Below, piece after piece: positions 1-14,200 of a stretch of DNA of 64,000 bases. The stretch is from the NCBI GenBank assembly GCA_032207245.1, contig CM063510.1, forward strand, positions 51,444,578-51,508,577. Direction: 5' to 3'. A model generated the notes under the pieces. That model had not been told where the DNA came from and did no database searches. It saw nothing but the letters and a program-made list of their open reading frames with translations. A program made the translations under genes and the position numbers. Within the stretch, counting starts at the first letter, position 1; each line of letters opens with the position of its first letter. The stretch comes from Pardosa pseudoannulata (Eukaryota; Arthropoda; Arachnida; Araneae; Lycosidae).

Positions 1-1370
1 AAATCTGCTAGCATCATGTGTGCAGCCGTTTGAAATTGGCTTAAGAAGTAAATCAAAGTTTCATGAGCCCTTGTGTAGCAAAAATGCTGACCGTAGCGGT
101 TTAAACAAACCGACCTGTTCATAACTCCATGCGGATTCTTATAAAGGAAAAATTAAACAATTGAGCGGCACAAAAAAAGAATAAAATCAACTTAAAATTA
201 AGAAAAATTAAAAGGTTTTTAAAAAAAATCAAAGAAAGGAAAATAAGTGGATCTACAAGTGCATGCCCTTTTTTATGGCACCACTTGATGTGCATGGGAT
301 ATTATAGCTCATAGACAGGTCTGTATCGGTGGGTAATATAAGTATGTATAAAATTGAAACATTTTCACCAATTACACAGGAGATTACCCCCTCACTTAAT
401 TTTCTGAGCTTGACGGGCAAGAAGAACTTTTATTAGAAATGCAGTCTTAAAGCCAGCAAAGAAAACAATGTCTAACAAGGGAGTACTTCAAATTTATGGA
501 GCATACAAAGGTATTAGTCTACTTATCGTCCGTACAGTGCAACATCTCTGCATAGAACGATCTAAGATTATACACATTTGCCCCCGATGTCGACCCCATT
601 ACTAGCGAGTCACGTGATTTTGTTCCTATGAGTCTAAAGAGGAATCGGCAGATTTGGGGAGGAAAGAGAGAACCTTGATCGTTTAAACTAACTCGAAAAA
701 CAAACAGGCAGCAATTTGGTTATTGCAGAAGTAATACCATTTTATCCTATTAGATTTGAAAGATTGATAAAAATACTTTAAGTCGGAGAACTGACATTCA
801 TGGCTGGAAACTTCGGTATTAAATCTGAGAGAAAGAATAAAGAGAATTTTAGTTATCTATTTTAGGGGTTATAATTTTGAAAAATTACACACATATATAT
901 AGTGTGTATGTGTGTGTGTAATATATAAAAACTATTTAATTTTAATATCTCTTTAAAAACCTCCATTCTCCCAATCTAATTCCTTAAAAGCTATTTTTCC
1001 AGTTACAAAGTGTCTTAATCAAAGTAGTGTCCTCGACTTAAAATTCTTCCAACCCATTTCCCAAAGCATTCTATGCAAAAGGTGCAAATGTTTTGTCCAC
1101 TCACCGCATTTCCCAGCTGCCGCCGACTAATGGCGCAGTTTTCCCCTGATCTAACAGTTAAATTCGCTGACATAGTTTCTGTTTCTCTGGGAAATATTTC
1201 CACTATTCAAGTTATTGCTTTCCACACGTCCGAAATTTTCATGAGATAATTCTCTTGTATTTTCATATATGTTATATTTGATTGGTTGGATCTCGTGTCT
1301 AAATTTAATTGTCTAAACTCAGAATCCTTATGAAACTATAAAACTTCAATGTAAGCGTTTACCTACGCTG
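1..1370. other. no recognisable gene; AT-rich sequence
   Basis: I see no convincing coding region or transposon terminus here. A short TA/TG microsatellite lies near 890-925. A 62-codon minus-strand frame at 1015-1203 has several cysteines (CTFCIEC) but matches nothing I recognise. The LINE endonuclease relic begins directly to the right. Confidence 0.5.
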
Positions 1371-1960
1371 AATATTGTCTTTTGGAAAGCGAAGAGCTTT
1401 GATTCCAAAATCGATGAGATTAGAGATTATATCGAAACTTCTTACATTGACATCCTCTTTATCCAGGAAACCATCCTTCGACCTAACGTAAGATATAACA
1501 TAAGCAATTACTCCCACTATTGCAAGAACCGTCCAGTAGATCAGCGTAACTGGCGGCGTCGCTATCTACATTCGACGGAGTATCAATCATTTCTTTGTTC
1601 CTGATCTTGTTACAGATGATCTAGAATCTATTTCTATTATAGTATTGCCTGATCGTGATAACAAAATTTTAATTACGTCGGTTTATGTTAGACACAGGTC
1701 CCCCTTCCCCATTTCGGATATTAATAAAATTCTTTCTTTTCATCCACAATACATCATTGCTGGAGATTTTAATGCCCACCGCTTGGAACTGTAAAGGTGT
1801 AAATCGTTTCAGATGCTTCTAAATTATATAACCCTTAACACTGGTTCTACTATCTATCATCCAAATTCTCCCATCCATTATGGCTTAGGATGCCCCTTTA
1901 CCATTGACCTCGTTCTCATCAAATATGTCCCTTTTTTCCTTAAACCATTTGTAGGAAGAT
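1371..1960 (+). pseudogene. LINE (jockey-like) endonuclease domain, decayed
   Basis: This is a relic of the apurinic-type endonuclease that nicks target DNA for non-LTR retrotransposons. Seen: reading from 1371 gives a start like LNIVFWKAKSFDSKIDEI, then DILFIQET (the conserved QE motif). After a frame change near 1540 follows GGVAIYIRRS, later SVYVRHRSP and AGDFNAH (the conserved GDFN/AH motif). After a stop and another frame change, TIYHPNSPIHYG and PFTIDLVLIK read from 1813 on, which is the usual SP.HYG...DLVL end of the domain. At least three frame changes or stops break it. No reverse transcriptase follows, because at about 1960 the sequence switches to a piggyBac-like repeat. Family membership is sure. 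The exact clade is inference. Confidence 0.8.
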
Positions 1961-2830
1961 TACTGGACAGCTACTTGACTTCACAAAATACACTCGCTGA
2001 AAACGTAAAACCACTAATAGCCAGCTATCATATAGCATTAACTAGTTAGCTAATAGACGGATATTCCTCAAGTAAAATGAAAGATCTTCCTGCTAGCTTT
2101 TTAACGAAGAAACTGTCGGTTCCGGGTGATATACGCTCAGTTAATATAGGAAGTGATATTTCAAAGTTGTTTATTTTCCAACTGTAGACAATGTAGGAAA
2201 TGTAACTCAGAGGCAAAAGTAAACAGTACACCTTATGTAGACCTTAAGAAATACACTAGTCGAAAGAGTAAGAAACCACTAAAGACCAGCTAACATCCAG
2301 TATCGTGTTAGTTTGTTGGCTAATAGACAGAAATTCATTAAGAGAATTGAAAGACTTCCTTGCTAACTTTCAAACGAGGAAGTGCTTGTTTACGGATGAT
2401 GTACTCTGTTTCGGATGATGACCAGTTAATACAGAAAAGGATATTTTAAAGTTGTTTTCCTACTGTAGACGATGTAAGAAATGTAACTCAGAAGCCCAAG
2501 TAAAGATGACTCCTTACCTAGACGCTACGCAATACCCTAGAGCAAAACCACTACAGACCAACTACCATACCATATGGCATTAGCTAGTTAGCTAATAGAC
2601 GGATATTCATCAAGAAAAATTAAAAAGCTTCCTCTGAAATTTCTAACGAAGAAGTGCTCGGTTCCGGATGATGTACACTCAGTAAGTGTAGAAAATAATA
2701 TTGCAAAGGCCTTTACCAACTGTAAACGATGGAGAAAATGTAACACAAAGACCCACGTAAAGAGTACTTACTGTATGGGTACATAATGAAATCTATCCTT
2801 GGCGACATGCTTTTCATCCATCCAAGGCAA
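1960..2830 (+). pseudogene. piggyBac-like transposase C-terminal segment, triplicated and broken
   Basis: Three successive copies translate to the same protein-like pattern: a helix (NVKPLIASYHIAL in copy 1), LIDGYSS, a basic stretch, SVP(G/D)D(I/V), then a cysteine cluster (CRQCRKCNSE in copy 1, CRRCKKCNSE in copy 2, CKRWRKCNTK in copy 3). This order resembles the end of the piggyBac DDE family, whose last 100 residues hold a cysteine-rich zinc-binding domain. Each copy has stops or frame changes and no catalytic core is present. The N-terminal half of a similar transposase lies at 35083-35670 in this window. The piggyBac assignment is inference from motif order. An unrelated cysteine-rich protein is possible. 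Confidence 0.45.
1965..2780. repeat. three diverged tandem copies, period about 265-272 bp
   Basis: The anchor AAACCACTA(A/C) occurs near 2008, 2273 and 2545, each time followed by a TTAGCTAATAGACGG-like block about 40 bases later and by an ACTGTAGACRATGT-like block about 190 bases later. Copies 1 and 3 are closest by eye; copy 2 is the most diverged. The periods are not both multiples of three, so this was not a selected in-frame protein repeat. Confidence 0.8.
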
Positions 2831-3939
2831 ATAATTGCTAGTAATTGAATTTTCTGTATGACTGTCAATGTCCCCAGGGAAAATATAGATCTCACCCCTA
2901 GAATTTACATATAAACATAAAATTTTACAAAATAAAATACATTTCATTAAATTCTTTCTTTTATTCGGTAATAAAGCTCCAAAACCTGGGAGGAATTCAA
3001 AATCTAAATAAATGGCCCATAAAAGAGTTAAATGCTAAAAAATCAGAATTGTAACAAAAAAGTCATGCGAGCATAAAATATCTGATTGTCAAATTCATTA
3101 AAAGCTGATAATGAAGGATATACAAAAAAATTTAGAAACTAAATAAATACAAAAGCAAAAACTACAAAAGTCGTGTAATTCGAATAAAGACTGTTGAGTT
3201 GAAATTTTACACGGAGATATGAACAACAATTTTAAGAAAACGTAGGACAGTGACTGGAGCAAATATTAACAAACTAGTAATATGAGACTCAAGAAGCATT
3301 TAAAAGGAAAGGAAATAAAATAATCAGTTTAAATTATTAAAAAAGGTTTTATCACTATTAAAGAGAAAGTAATAAAGGAAAATTAAAATTGTTACTAAAT
3401 AGTAAATGTTCCTATAATCTATTGTGCGTGGCACAAGGTTCAAAATACCTTTAACATGATAAATATTAAACAATGTTTACGATAGAAAAAGCCGATCGTC
3501 AAACTTAGTAAACTTAATATAAGGAATTGTGTAAAATGCTAACGAACCTATTATTTAAAATTTCCAGGACATTGTAGTTTCGTCATAATTAAGTTACGCT
3601 TTGTAACTGCAATATTTGTATTAAAATGCTTCATTTTAATTTCTTTGATGAATGTATACGAAAAAGAAATATTTTCCATTACATGTGAAATACAAGCTTT
3701 TCGTTTTAAGTTTCAACCAAATGACAGTAAATAAGGATATTCAGCTCCTAAAAAAAGACTTTAATGATATTTTTATCGTAATTTTATTAAAATAGTAGAG
3801 GCTTTGTTTAAGTTCTTTCCTTTCTGAAAGTATTTGTTTCATTTTATATTTCAAGTTGGGTGTTTTTAATTCAAAGATGATATTAGTGTACAGTACTTCG
3901 GTTAGAATCTAAGAAGTTTTAAAAATTAATTTAAAATTT
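2831..3939. other. AT-rich, no gene seen
   Basis: Nothing recognisable: short random frames only, and no terminal inverted repeat or long tandem array. Confidence 0.5.
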
Positions 3940-4258
3940 AATTTATTTAAATATTTTAACTTTGATGATTATTAAAGAATCTTCAAAAATCCTTTGGGAT
4001 AGAATCAATATTCTTTTAAAATGCGTTTCACAGTCACGTTCATACTTTATCAAGAAATCACTACGCATGCTGACCTTTCATACATACATCATGTGTGCAT
4101 GAATTTTTTAAATCAATGTATAAATATTAACACTATTTAAATAGCAGGTTAATGTAAACTGATTCTCAAAAATTCTTTAATGAACTGTGCATTTTTAAAA
4201 ATTTCAGTATCTTTATTGAACGGGAGGTTTCATAATTTAAGTATATATATTTATATAC

Positions 4259-4291
<33 letters not shown>

Positions 4292-4790
4292 TAGATATAG
4301 ATATAGATAGATAGATATTAAAATGTATTTAAAACTTACCATCTTTGAATATTTAAACTTTGTTTATTATTAAAAATCTTTAAAAAAAATTTTGGGATAG
4401 AGCTAATAATTCTTTAAAGAGATTTCAGTCATTTCCTTTCTCCCTCCAAATTATTTTAAAATCGCTACTATACTTACATTTAAGATTTAAATCATGCGTT
4501 CATAACTAGCATGAAGTAATGTATAAATATTAATACTATTTAAACAGAAGGATAATGTATTGATCTCTCAAAAATACTTTGAGTAGTACATTATTTAAGT
4601 TCAACATTTTATAACTTTAGATAATAAAATTAATATAATGCTAAACATGTATGAATATTTAAATATTGTTAATTATAAAAAAATTAAAAATTCTTAGAGT
4701 TAAGATTATTGCTTATTTAAAAAATTCTTCACTCTTACTTTCTATTCTGTATCAAAATTATCTTAAAACTCTTAAACACTTTCAAAACTT
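3940..4790. repeat. diverged tandem repeat, about three copies of 300-400 bp
   Basis: Similar blocks start near 3945, 4343 and 4650. Each begins with TTTAAATATT-like sequence followed by TTATTAAA, then GGGATAGA or a relic of it, then an AATTCTT block. Copies 1 and 2 share AATGTATAAATATTAA with CTATTTAAA about 10 bases later. Copy 3 is truncated. No coding potential. Confidence 0.6.
4241..4319. repeat. (GATA)n microsatellite
   Basis: GATA tandem units with short TA tracts on both sides, inside the second gap of the diverged tandem repeat. Confidence 0.9.
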
Positions 4791-6087
4791 TAAGGAGAAA
4801 TTTTAACTATCCGATTTTTAATTTTAATATTATTGACTTTATTATTAATTTTTAAAAGAGTTTAAAAATTATTTAGTTGAAGTTAAAATGATTATGGAGA
4901 ATATTTTTGGTTAGTTTTCACGAGGCGGGATAATCATTAAAAAGGGTGATATGATCCCACGAATTAGGACATGATTACTATGCGAAAAGTTAGGTAGGAA
5001 CACTGGCGTATTTTAGATGGAGCTTTACCAGATCATCACTACCTTGCTTAAATAAATGTGGTGTGTCAATTCGCTGTCACAAAATCCAGTATGAGCAAAA
5101 AAATTCAGAAGATCTTACATTGAAAGGCCCCCAAAATGAAAAATATGCTGCAATGAGACCTTTCCAAGATTAGACTTAATGCGAAAGTTTCTTCCCGTTG
5201 CTAAAAACAAGGGATGTGTCCTCTGACAAATTTAGAGAAAGATGTTTGTGTTAATGTAACATATTATGGGGAAATAATACCACCAGAGTACTTTCCCTGA
5301 TACCACTGATTCACATGCAACCTGCTTCAGCTATTACATTAGATGTGGTAAAGTGGTTGAAACTAAAATTATGAAATTAATTTTAAATTTTTTGCTGTGA
5401 AATACATCACTGCCTAATCTACCTGACTAATATAAGCCGTTAAATATAATTTACTTCCATTTGATTGTGAAATAATTTTTATTTTCAGTAAAATTCTTGT
5501 TTTTATTTTTTAACAAATTTATTATCAATAATCGTTTTTCGTACAAACAACGATAAAATAACGGCGGTCATAAAAATACAAGCGCGTGTTGTATGAAATT
5601 GATGAGATCGAGTGCTAGAAGGATAAGCAGTAAACGAGTATTTTTGTATACACCTTACTGATATGCCCTCATCAGTTCTACATTAATTTAATATGATATA
5701 GTTAGTAATTCTTTTGAATAGATGTATCATAATTTCAAAATGACAATAAATGTACATATTTGGAACATGCTGAATTTCAAGTAGAGATTATTCGAACTAT
5801 CCAACAATCCGAATTTTTATTGTCCGAAAATTTTATTATTAAATTAGTTTAAATATTCTTCAGATATAATTGTTATTAAATAGGAGAGACTGTTTTTCAT
5901 TTTTTAAATTTATTAAAGAATGAAAAAGTATGCAAAAGTTGAATCATTGATCTCAAAATTTATAATATATTAATAATACCGAGATACTATGCAAGCAGCT
6001 AAGAAATAAAACAGTGGAAAAATAAATAATCAAAGAATCCCATTATAAATCCTTATTGTCAGATTCATTTCTATTTCTGTCTCTGCA
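4791..6087. other. no recognisable gene
   Basis: AT-rich overall. A stretch at 4920-5330 has more balanced composition and may be an eroded transposon, but neither strand gave a family I could name. Confidence 0.4.
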
Positions 6088-8092
<2,005 letters not shown>

Positions 8093-8118
8093 AAACTGCC
8101 AAACTGTTAATATATATA

Positions 8119-8335
8119 CCGGGTGGCCATAATAAAACTGACAGTGCTCACACTTTTCTGTGGCACGATCTATTTGCGAGAATGACGCCACATTTTGTAG
8201 GAAGATTAAACAAGACGGGGGACGAAGGATTCCGCAAAAAAAAAAAAAAAATTAGTTCCAAAAGTTATCGCTAGGGTAATATTTGGAGCTGTGTTATAGA
8301 AAATAAAGTGTTAACAAATGCAAATTAATACGGAA
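8119..8335 (+). repeat. left inverted repeat of the mariner element
   Basis: Pairs with 9558-9780. Homology can be followed by eye from the tip through GTTATAGAAAATA to an ATACGGAA motif near 8326. Confidence 0.88.
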
Positions 8336-8437
8336 TAAAATTATTTCTTATTATGCACATTTTCTGATTAAGTTCAAGTGCAATATGGCAACACTTTTAA
8401 AAAAGCGTAAAATCTACATAAACACCGATAAAGTCTC

Positions 8438-9550
8438 GTGATCTGCACTATCAAGTACGCTGAGCAGAAGAAGAAGTTCTTTATTAAATTTCACTTTACA
8501 TCCATTGGCACAGGCACAGTGCCAGCTGCTTGGGTTTTAAAAGGCAATGTGTTACGTTTCAAATCAATGACTCAAAGCAATGGTTGGACGTTTGAGAAAA
8601 CAGGTTCTCTGAAGGTTCAGTCAGACAGAGGATGAAAACCTCTACCACAGGATACATTCGAAGCAGTTGCCACAGCAATTGTCGACAGAGGACCAGACAA
8701 TATTGATGTCACCTCTAGCAATCGTGGAGTAGCTCGGAATATGGATATGGCTTACAGTACGGTATGGAAAATCTTACGAAAGATTATCAACTTCTATCCG
8801 TACAAGATCAGCCGTGTACAGGAGTTACTGTGCCCCGACCATGATAAGCGATTGACTTTTGCTCTCACCTTTCTTGCCAGAATGGAGGTGGATGATGCTT
8901 GGCCATGGAAAATCTTATGGGGAGACGAGGCCCACTTTTACCTGAATGGAACTGTGAATACCCAGAACTGCCGAATTTGGGATGACAAATCACCACATGC
9001 AGTCACAGCAATTCTCTTACATTCACCAAAGGTAACTGTTTGGTGTGGATTCACAGCGAAATTTATCGTAGGTCCATTCTTCTATGAGAACATTACCCCG
9101 ACAGTACCGGAAACCGGTTCTGTTACCGGAGAGAAATATCGCCACATGTTGAACAGTTTTGTCATTTCAGCACTTCAGCAAAGACAATGCCTGGGGGAAA
9201 TCATTTTCATGCAAGATGGAGTCCCTCCACACGTTGCTGTACGGATGCAACAGCTGCTACGACAGACATACACAACAGAAAGAGTCATTAGCCGCTACTT
9301 TCCAACTGCATGGTCACCTCGGTCGCCTGATCTTACCCCATACGACTTCTGGCTATGGGGTTACCTTAAGTCCAAGGTCTGTCAAGGAGTGGTAAAGGAC
9401 CTCGCTACGTTGAAGGATTACATATCACGGACTGTAAGGGAGTTTCCTGCAGACATGTTATTTTCTGCTGTTGTGCATACTGTGCATAGATTGCAATATG
9501 GGGTCCACAACAACGGCAGTCACATTGAACCTCATTTGAATGCAAAATAA
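8438..9550 (+). pseudogene. mariner-type DDD transposase with one in-frame stop
   Basis: Catalyses excision and TA-targeted insertion. The frame runs from 8438 to 9550 with a TGA at 8633-8635 in a basic stretch (RG-stop-KPLP); a CGA-to-TGA transition would explain it. Downstream 269 codons are open. Visible motifs: VWKILRK (end of the DNA-binding half), WGDEAHF (first Asp), FMQDGVPPH (second Asp) and SPDLTPYDFWLWG (third Asp in PYD). I count 42 residues between the last two Asp, longer than the 34 of classical mariner and near the DD41D (rosa-type) class, for which similar tick proteins are known. An ATG at 8385 starts a short frame ending just before 8438, so the N-terminus probably carries a frameshift. 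Confidence 0.9.
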
Positions 9551-9557
9551 AAGGTAA

Positions 9558-9780
9558 TTTCCGTATTGATTTGCAATTGTTAACACTCTATTTTCTATAA
9601 CACAGACGCCAAATATTCCCCTAGCGGTGACTTTTGAAACTGATTTGTTTTTTTTTTTTTTTGCGAAATCTTTCGTCCCCCCGTCTTGTTTAATCTTCCT
9701 ACAAAATGTGGCCTCATTCACTCAAATAGATCGCTCTACAGAACACTGTGAACACTGTCATTTTAATTATGACCACCCAG
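9558..9780 (-). repeat. right inverted repeat of the mariner element
   Basis: Reverse-complement partner of 8119-8335, starting 8 bp after the transposase stop codon. Confidence 0.88.
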
Positions 9781-9784
9781 TATA

Positions 9785-10683
9785 TAAAGCGGACTCCGCT
9801 TAATGTGATCAGTTTGGGACACCCTGATTTTGATAACAATAACCGATTGATAACAATAAACACATGTAAAATTAGATAAACTTACTTCCTCCTTTATTCA
9901 CACTTACTAAATTTCAAAATAAAATGAAAAATCTCATATAATTAATTACTTATATTATCCTTTAAAACATAAGAATTGTATATATAATTAAAAAAAATCA
10001 ATTCTTGACTGTCTAAAATTTTTCTATGAAACTTATTGATAAATTTTTCATAATTATAATGTTTTTTAAAGTCATCGGAGTGGTGTTGTACTCCCCGTTT
10101 TGACACTTTCAATGGAATTCAGAGCCTGGGAAATGTTTAACTGCTCTGCAGTATTCCGTTGACTCATTTTTTGGTAACCTATCATAACGATTTAAAATTT
10201 CGATCTTTTGTTTTAATATTAAATCATTTTACTTTCTGTTTTATATATCGACAAGCTGTATGTAAGCGAGCAAGGAATAAAATATGAATACGCTTCTTCT
10301 CAGTTCCGATAAGAATGTGTTGCCTTCTACTTATCTGACAGCCATTGACCACCAGCAAAGTGTGAGTATTTCTGAAAAATTCCGGGAACGTGTAATTTCC
10401 CAATCCTTTAATCCTTCCTCATTTCCCTAGGTGGAAGAAGGAGAATTAACGGAAATTCAAACAACAGCGAAAGGAAATCAAAGAAAAGAATGCGTTTCTT
10501 CTAAATACATTGTGGATATTCTTTTGCCAGTTAAAATGAGGATCCAAAACTGATAACATTAACCGATGTAACAATCACATAAATCGATAATTTTAACACG
10601 CAAATGAATAGAAGAAATCTGGACGAAGTGATTTCGATAACAATAAGCGATTGATAACATTAATCGCGATCACATTAAGCCCA

Positions 10684-10685
<2 letters not shown>
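9785..10685. mobile_element. pogo/Tigger-like MITE
   Basis: The left end contains GGACTCCGCTTAATGTGATC. The complement of the right end reads CAGTGGGCTTAATGTGATC, and both are followed by GATAACAATAA-type motifs. A TA follows the right end. The CAGT start and CGCTTAATGTGA wording match pogo/Tigger-type termini. There is no transposase. The extreme left tip is damaged and lies 5 bp from the mariner end. Confidence 0.65.
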
Positions 10686-10731
<46 letters not shown>

Positions 10732-10732
10732 A

Positions 10733-10782
<50 letters not shown>

Positions 10783-10800
10783 TAGATAGATAGATAGATA
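10686..10800. repeat. (AT)n-(GATA)n microsatellite
   Basis: An AT tract with a short interruption near 10730 and a GATA tail; it marks the left edge of the inverted repeat copy that follows. Confidence 0.9.
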
Positions 10801-13289
10801 TATTGTAACATGTTAATGTACTGCTTAAAACATACAAATAGGCCAAACTTTGAGAAAATATTCTTTATTTACATAATATTCTTAAAAAATTCTTCAAGAT
10901 AAATCAGAAAATCCTCCTATGTTTGCAATTTTGTTAATATATGGCCAGCACTTTTATTTTCATAATGCATTAGTCAGTTTACAGATTATGTATATTTACA
11001 AGTTAATACAGTTCAATAATTAAAAATTAACAGTTATCTCTCAAAATTATCATATTAAGATATTAAATCTCTAGAGAAATAAAACAAAATATGTTATTTC
11101 ATGTTCATTACAGCTAAGCATTCATAAGACAATTTCAATTTTTGAATATACTGAAGTATTTTTCAGATAATTATAACTATATAAAATTATATGAAATTTA
11201 TTTGTTTATTTTGTATTCCTATTAGACTCAATCGGTTAGTTGGAAATGAGTAAAATAGTGATTACTAACATTTGACTATTACATAGCTGTGAAATTAAAT
11301 AAAATCATTTAATGAATTAATATTGTAAAGATTTTCATCAAAAATTACTTTGAGAATATTTATAAGTCATTCACTTTTGTCAGGTGTGATTGTTAATCTT
11401 ATTGAGCGACACAATAAAAAGGCAGCTTTTAACAATGTAACAGTTGCATTTGACCAAATTTTACAAAGTTTGGTCAAATTTATTTTTCATTCAGTTCATG
11501 CTTGATGTGTACATATCTTCTCACCTTCCTGTTTCAAATTTTTGATTAGCCTTAAATATTTCAGAACATTTTTATTGTAAGCATTTCATATCAGGGGGAA
11601 AATCCTGTACCTAAGTTCTTTCTATAACTATCAATCAAAATACTGATTTTTTTTAATTTCTGAAAGAATAAAACACACATTAAAATTTATATTTTTTGGC
11701 ATAACTTATTATAACTGAGTATATTTAAAACAGAAACTCTTCTAAAAAACGATATGTAAGTATTGTTTAGGTTGTGAATTTTATAAATCTTATAAAGAAT
11801 TGAAATGGGTAATTATATGCATAGTTATCAGAGAAAATATTTTACATAAAAAATGCTTGAATATTTCATTTTAGTTCATAAAATATGTTGACAATGGAAA
11901 AGCTAGATAAATACTTGATGAATGTTTCTATGAAGAATGTAAGCAATTGCTATTCGAGGGTTTTTTCCAGTTTGCTATAAAGAGTTATAGAAGCATTTCT
12001 ATATTTTTTTATACATTACTTTAACATTTTTATTTTCTAGCTGTGGAGTTTGTATCACCCTAATTAAAAATTCACTGTAAAATATTTATTAGCTTTTGTT
12101 AATTTTATATAGTTAAAATAATTTAAACTGCTAAACTGAAACTTAAATATGACAATAGAAATACGTATTCTAAGATTATAGAAACAAAGAAAAGTATGAT
12201 ACAGATAGTTTAGATAAATTATTAGTATAATTTTTTGTGCTAATTTGACCATCTTTTTATAGGAATTTCCTGGAATTTTTTAAAATTAGACATTGATTAA
12301 AAATTAAACTATAATGATGTTACAAGAAATGTATATAACCATTAAACACTTTCTAAAATAATTTAAAACTGTTTTGATTAACCACAAAGAATGATGAATA
12401 GAAAAAGTCATAAATTAACTAGAATGTAAGTAGAAATTTTAATTAGTATTCATGACCTTAAAGGTGAAAAATAAAATGAATATATTTGAATAGAGTTGCT
12501 TCAAGGAAAGTAGGAAAGAAAATATACTAAAAGTGGGACATTTGATTTTCCATTAATGCTGAAGAATATCAAAATAATTTCATAGTCTTAAAGAAGTGTT
12601 GACAACTTTCATTTAAAAACTTTCATTTTACTACATTAATGTAATGTATAGAATGTGAAATTAAAAAGTATCACACCATGCCAAATCAATGAGTAAGATT
12701 TAGCTGCTTTGCTGACCTTAAATTTGGATAAAACAAAATGTGAAGTTTCACGATTCATTTTTCAAGTTATTAAAAATGTTATGTTAATAAAAGTAAAAAT
12801 GTGTATAAGAGTAAAAGAATAATATTGACAAGGTGTCTTTTTAAATTTAAGTTTAGAAGAAATTTAATTAAAAAGTTGTACAACAACACAAATTTTGATT
12901 TAAAAAAGCAGTTGAAAATTCTGTAATGCACAATTGTAAAAAATTAAAATTAAAATAATTTCATTTGTAATGTCATTAAATTCTTGAAAAAATAAATTTT
13001 GGGTATAATATAACATTTAAATCACAGCTAAATATGCTAAGCTTTGAATTATTTTTGGCTAGCTAGAGTGATTTGGAAAAATTATATATTAACTTTAGCA
13101 TAAGTTAAATTATCAATACTGCACCGACTATTATAAAGGGTCGAACCAGTTGGTCGGTAGATTTGGGAATCCGCTCATGGTGAATACGATACTAGTTTAA
13201 CCTACAGTTAAGAGCGTGTTAGCTCCGAATCCTGGATTCCCTGATCCGTTCTTTGATCCTGGATCTACCGATCTGGTGAATATGGCCCT
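10801..13289 (-). mobile_element. GGGCCATATTC-family repeat, inverted copy (R1)
   Basis: Reverse-complement copy of 16773-19320. Shared landmarks include GGAGGATTTTCTGATTTA-like sequence, the TGCTGGCCATATATTAA block and the CTTTGCTGAMC / ATGCCAAATCAATGAGTAAG block. It ends at 13289 in GGTGAATATGGCCCT, the family terminus. The left part is truncated relative to the + copies. It has no coding capacity. Subterminal sequence near 13230-13275 is rich in GATC and GGATC words. Superfamily not assigned. Confidence 0.85.
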
Positions 13290-14024
13290 GATCGTTAATA
13301 CGATCTCGCTGTTTGTTTTAGCTGTGTCGTATAAAGTTTTACCGTTGTCAACTATTTTTAAATAAATAGTAAGGATTTTTTAACTCTTAGCGTTACTCCA
13401 AGTGTTTTTTTTTTTTTATTGATCATATCGTAAAAATGATAAAAGTTAACTAATTTTAAGAACTTTTTATGTATTTTCGAGTAGATATATTTCGTACTTT
13501 TATTAGGTTTCTTCTGCTTGCTAACGATATTTAAAGAATAGAGAATAATATTTAACGAATACAGAATTCAGGAACTTTTGAAGTTAAAAAATTATATTAC
13601 TTTCATATGTAACTTAACATTAAGATGTTTCGAAATGTTTTCTTCAATTTTCTCAATCACTGCATATGTTTTAGTTATATTTGAAAAATATATTTCAAAT
13701 ACTCGTTTATTTTCATTACAGCTTGAAACTGTAAGGGATCTAAGATATAAACTTATTAATATTTTTCCATACTTTTTTAACCGAATGCATAATTCTAAAT
13801 AACTCATATGTAAACTTGTTCTATCATCTTTCAATTTCTTCCTTTCTGTAGAACTTACAAGTACAATATTAATAAAAAAATACATAACAGTAAACAAATA
13901 TCACGATCGTATAACATCACAGCTGATCTTTGCCCACCTCATAACGTGATGGGTTCAGAGACCTGGGTTCGGGGAAAATCTTTCGAAGTTTGTGAAGTTC
14001 AACAGTGATACTCGAATAGCGATG
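13290..14024. other. no gene; LINE-associated sequence at the start
   Basis: 13307-13350 resembles 33303-33347 (both contain CTGTTTGTTTTRGYTGTGTC-like wording), so it belongs to a repeat also present beside the assembly gap. The rest is AT-rich with no recognised features. Confidence 0.5.
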
Positions 14025-14029
14025 TCAAA

Positions 14030-14200
14030 TAACGAGGGGTATACTCTGTAACTCTGGAACAGAATATTCTGGAGCACCTAGGGCCGTAGACCCTTTATCC
14101 CCGATAATATATAAATTCGCAAGTGGCATTTTTATCCTTAACATTGGCTGACAGATAGTATAAGAAGAAGGAAGCGGAGAGAATTGGATATAGGATAGTG
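14030..14200 (-). repeat. LINE-associated 3' module
   Basis: The complement shares TATCGGGGATAAAGG and CCTACGGCCCTAGGTGC-like wording plus TATCTGTCAGCCAATGTTAA with 33890-34010 (+). It looks like a conserved non-coding tail shared by LINE copies in this window. The reading frames across it are probably fortuitous. Confidence 0.6.

Larger units (their letters stand above)
8119..9780 (+). mobile_element. mariner/Tc1-superfamily transposon, 1662 bp, nearly complete
   Basis: Cut-and-paste DNA transposon. The left end CCGGGTGGCCATAAT and the right end, whose complement reads CTGGGTGGTCATAAT, are the tips of imperfect inverted repeats of about 215 bp. TA dinucleotides at 8117-8118 and 9781-9782 are the target duplication typical of the superfamily. 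Both repeats carry an A- or T-homopolymer at the mirrored position. One transposase frame lies inside with a single premature stop and a damaged N-terminus, so this copy is probably non-autonomous. Long inverted repeats of this size are unlike the roughly 30-bp ones of classical mariner. Confidence 0.93.

Noticed and set aside
1015..1203. Small cysteine-containing minus-strand gene
   Set aside because: Wrong strand relative to the LINE relic, no zinc-knuckle spacing, no recognised family.
4920..5330. pogo-type transposase relic
   Set aside because: Translations in all frames gave no catalytic motif or helix-turn-helix that I could recognise.
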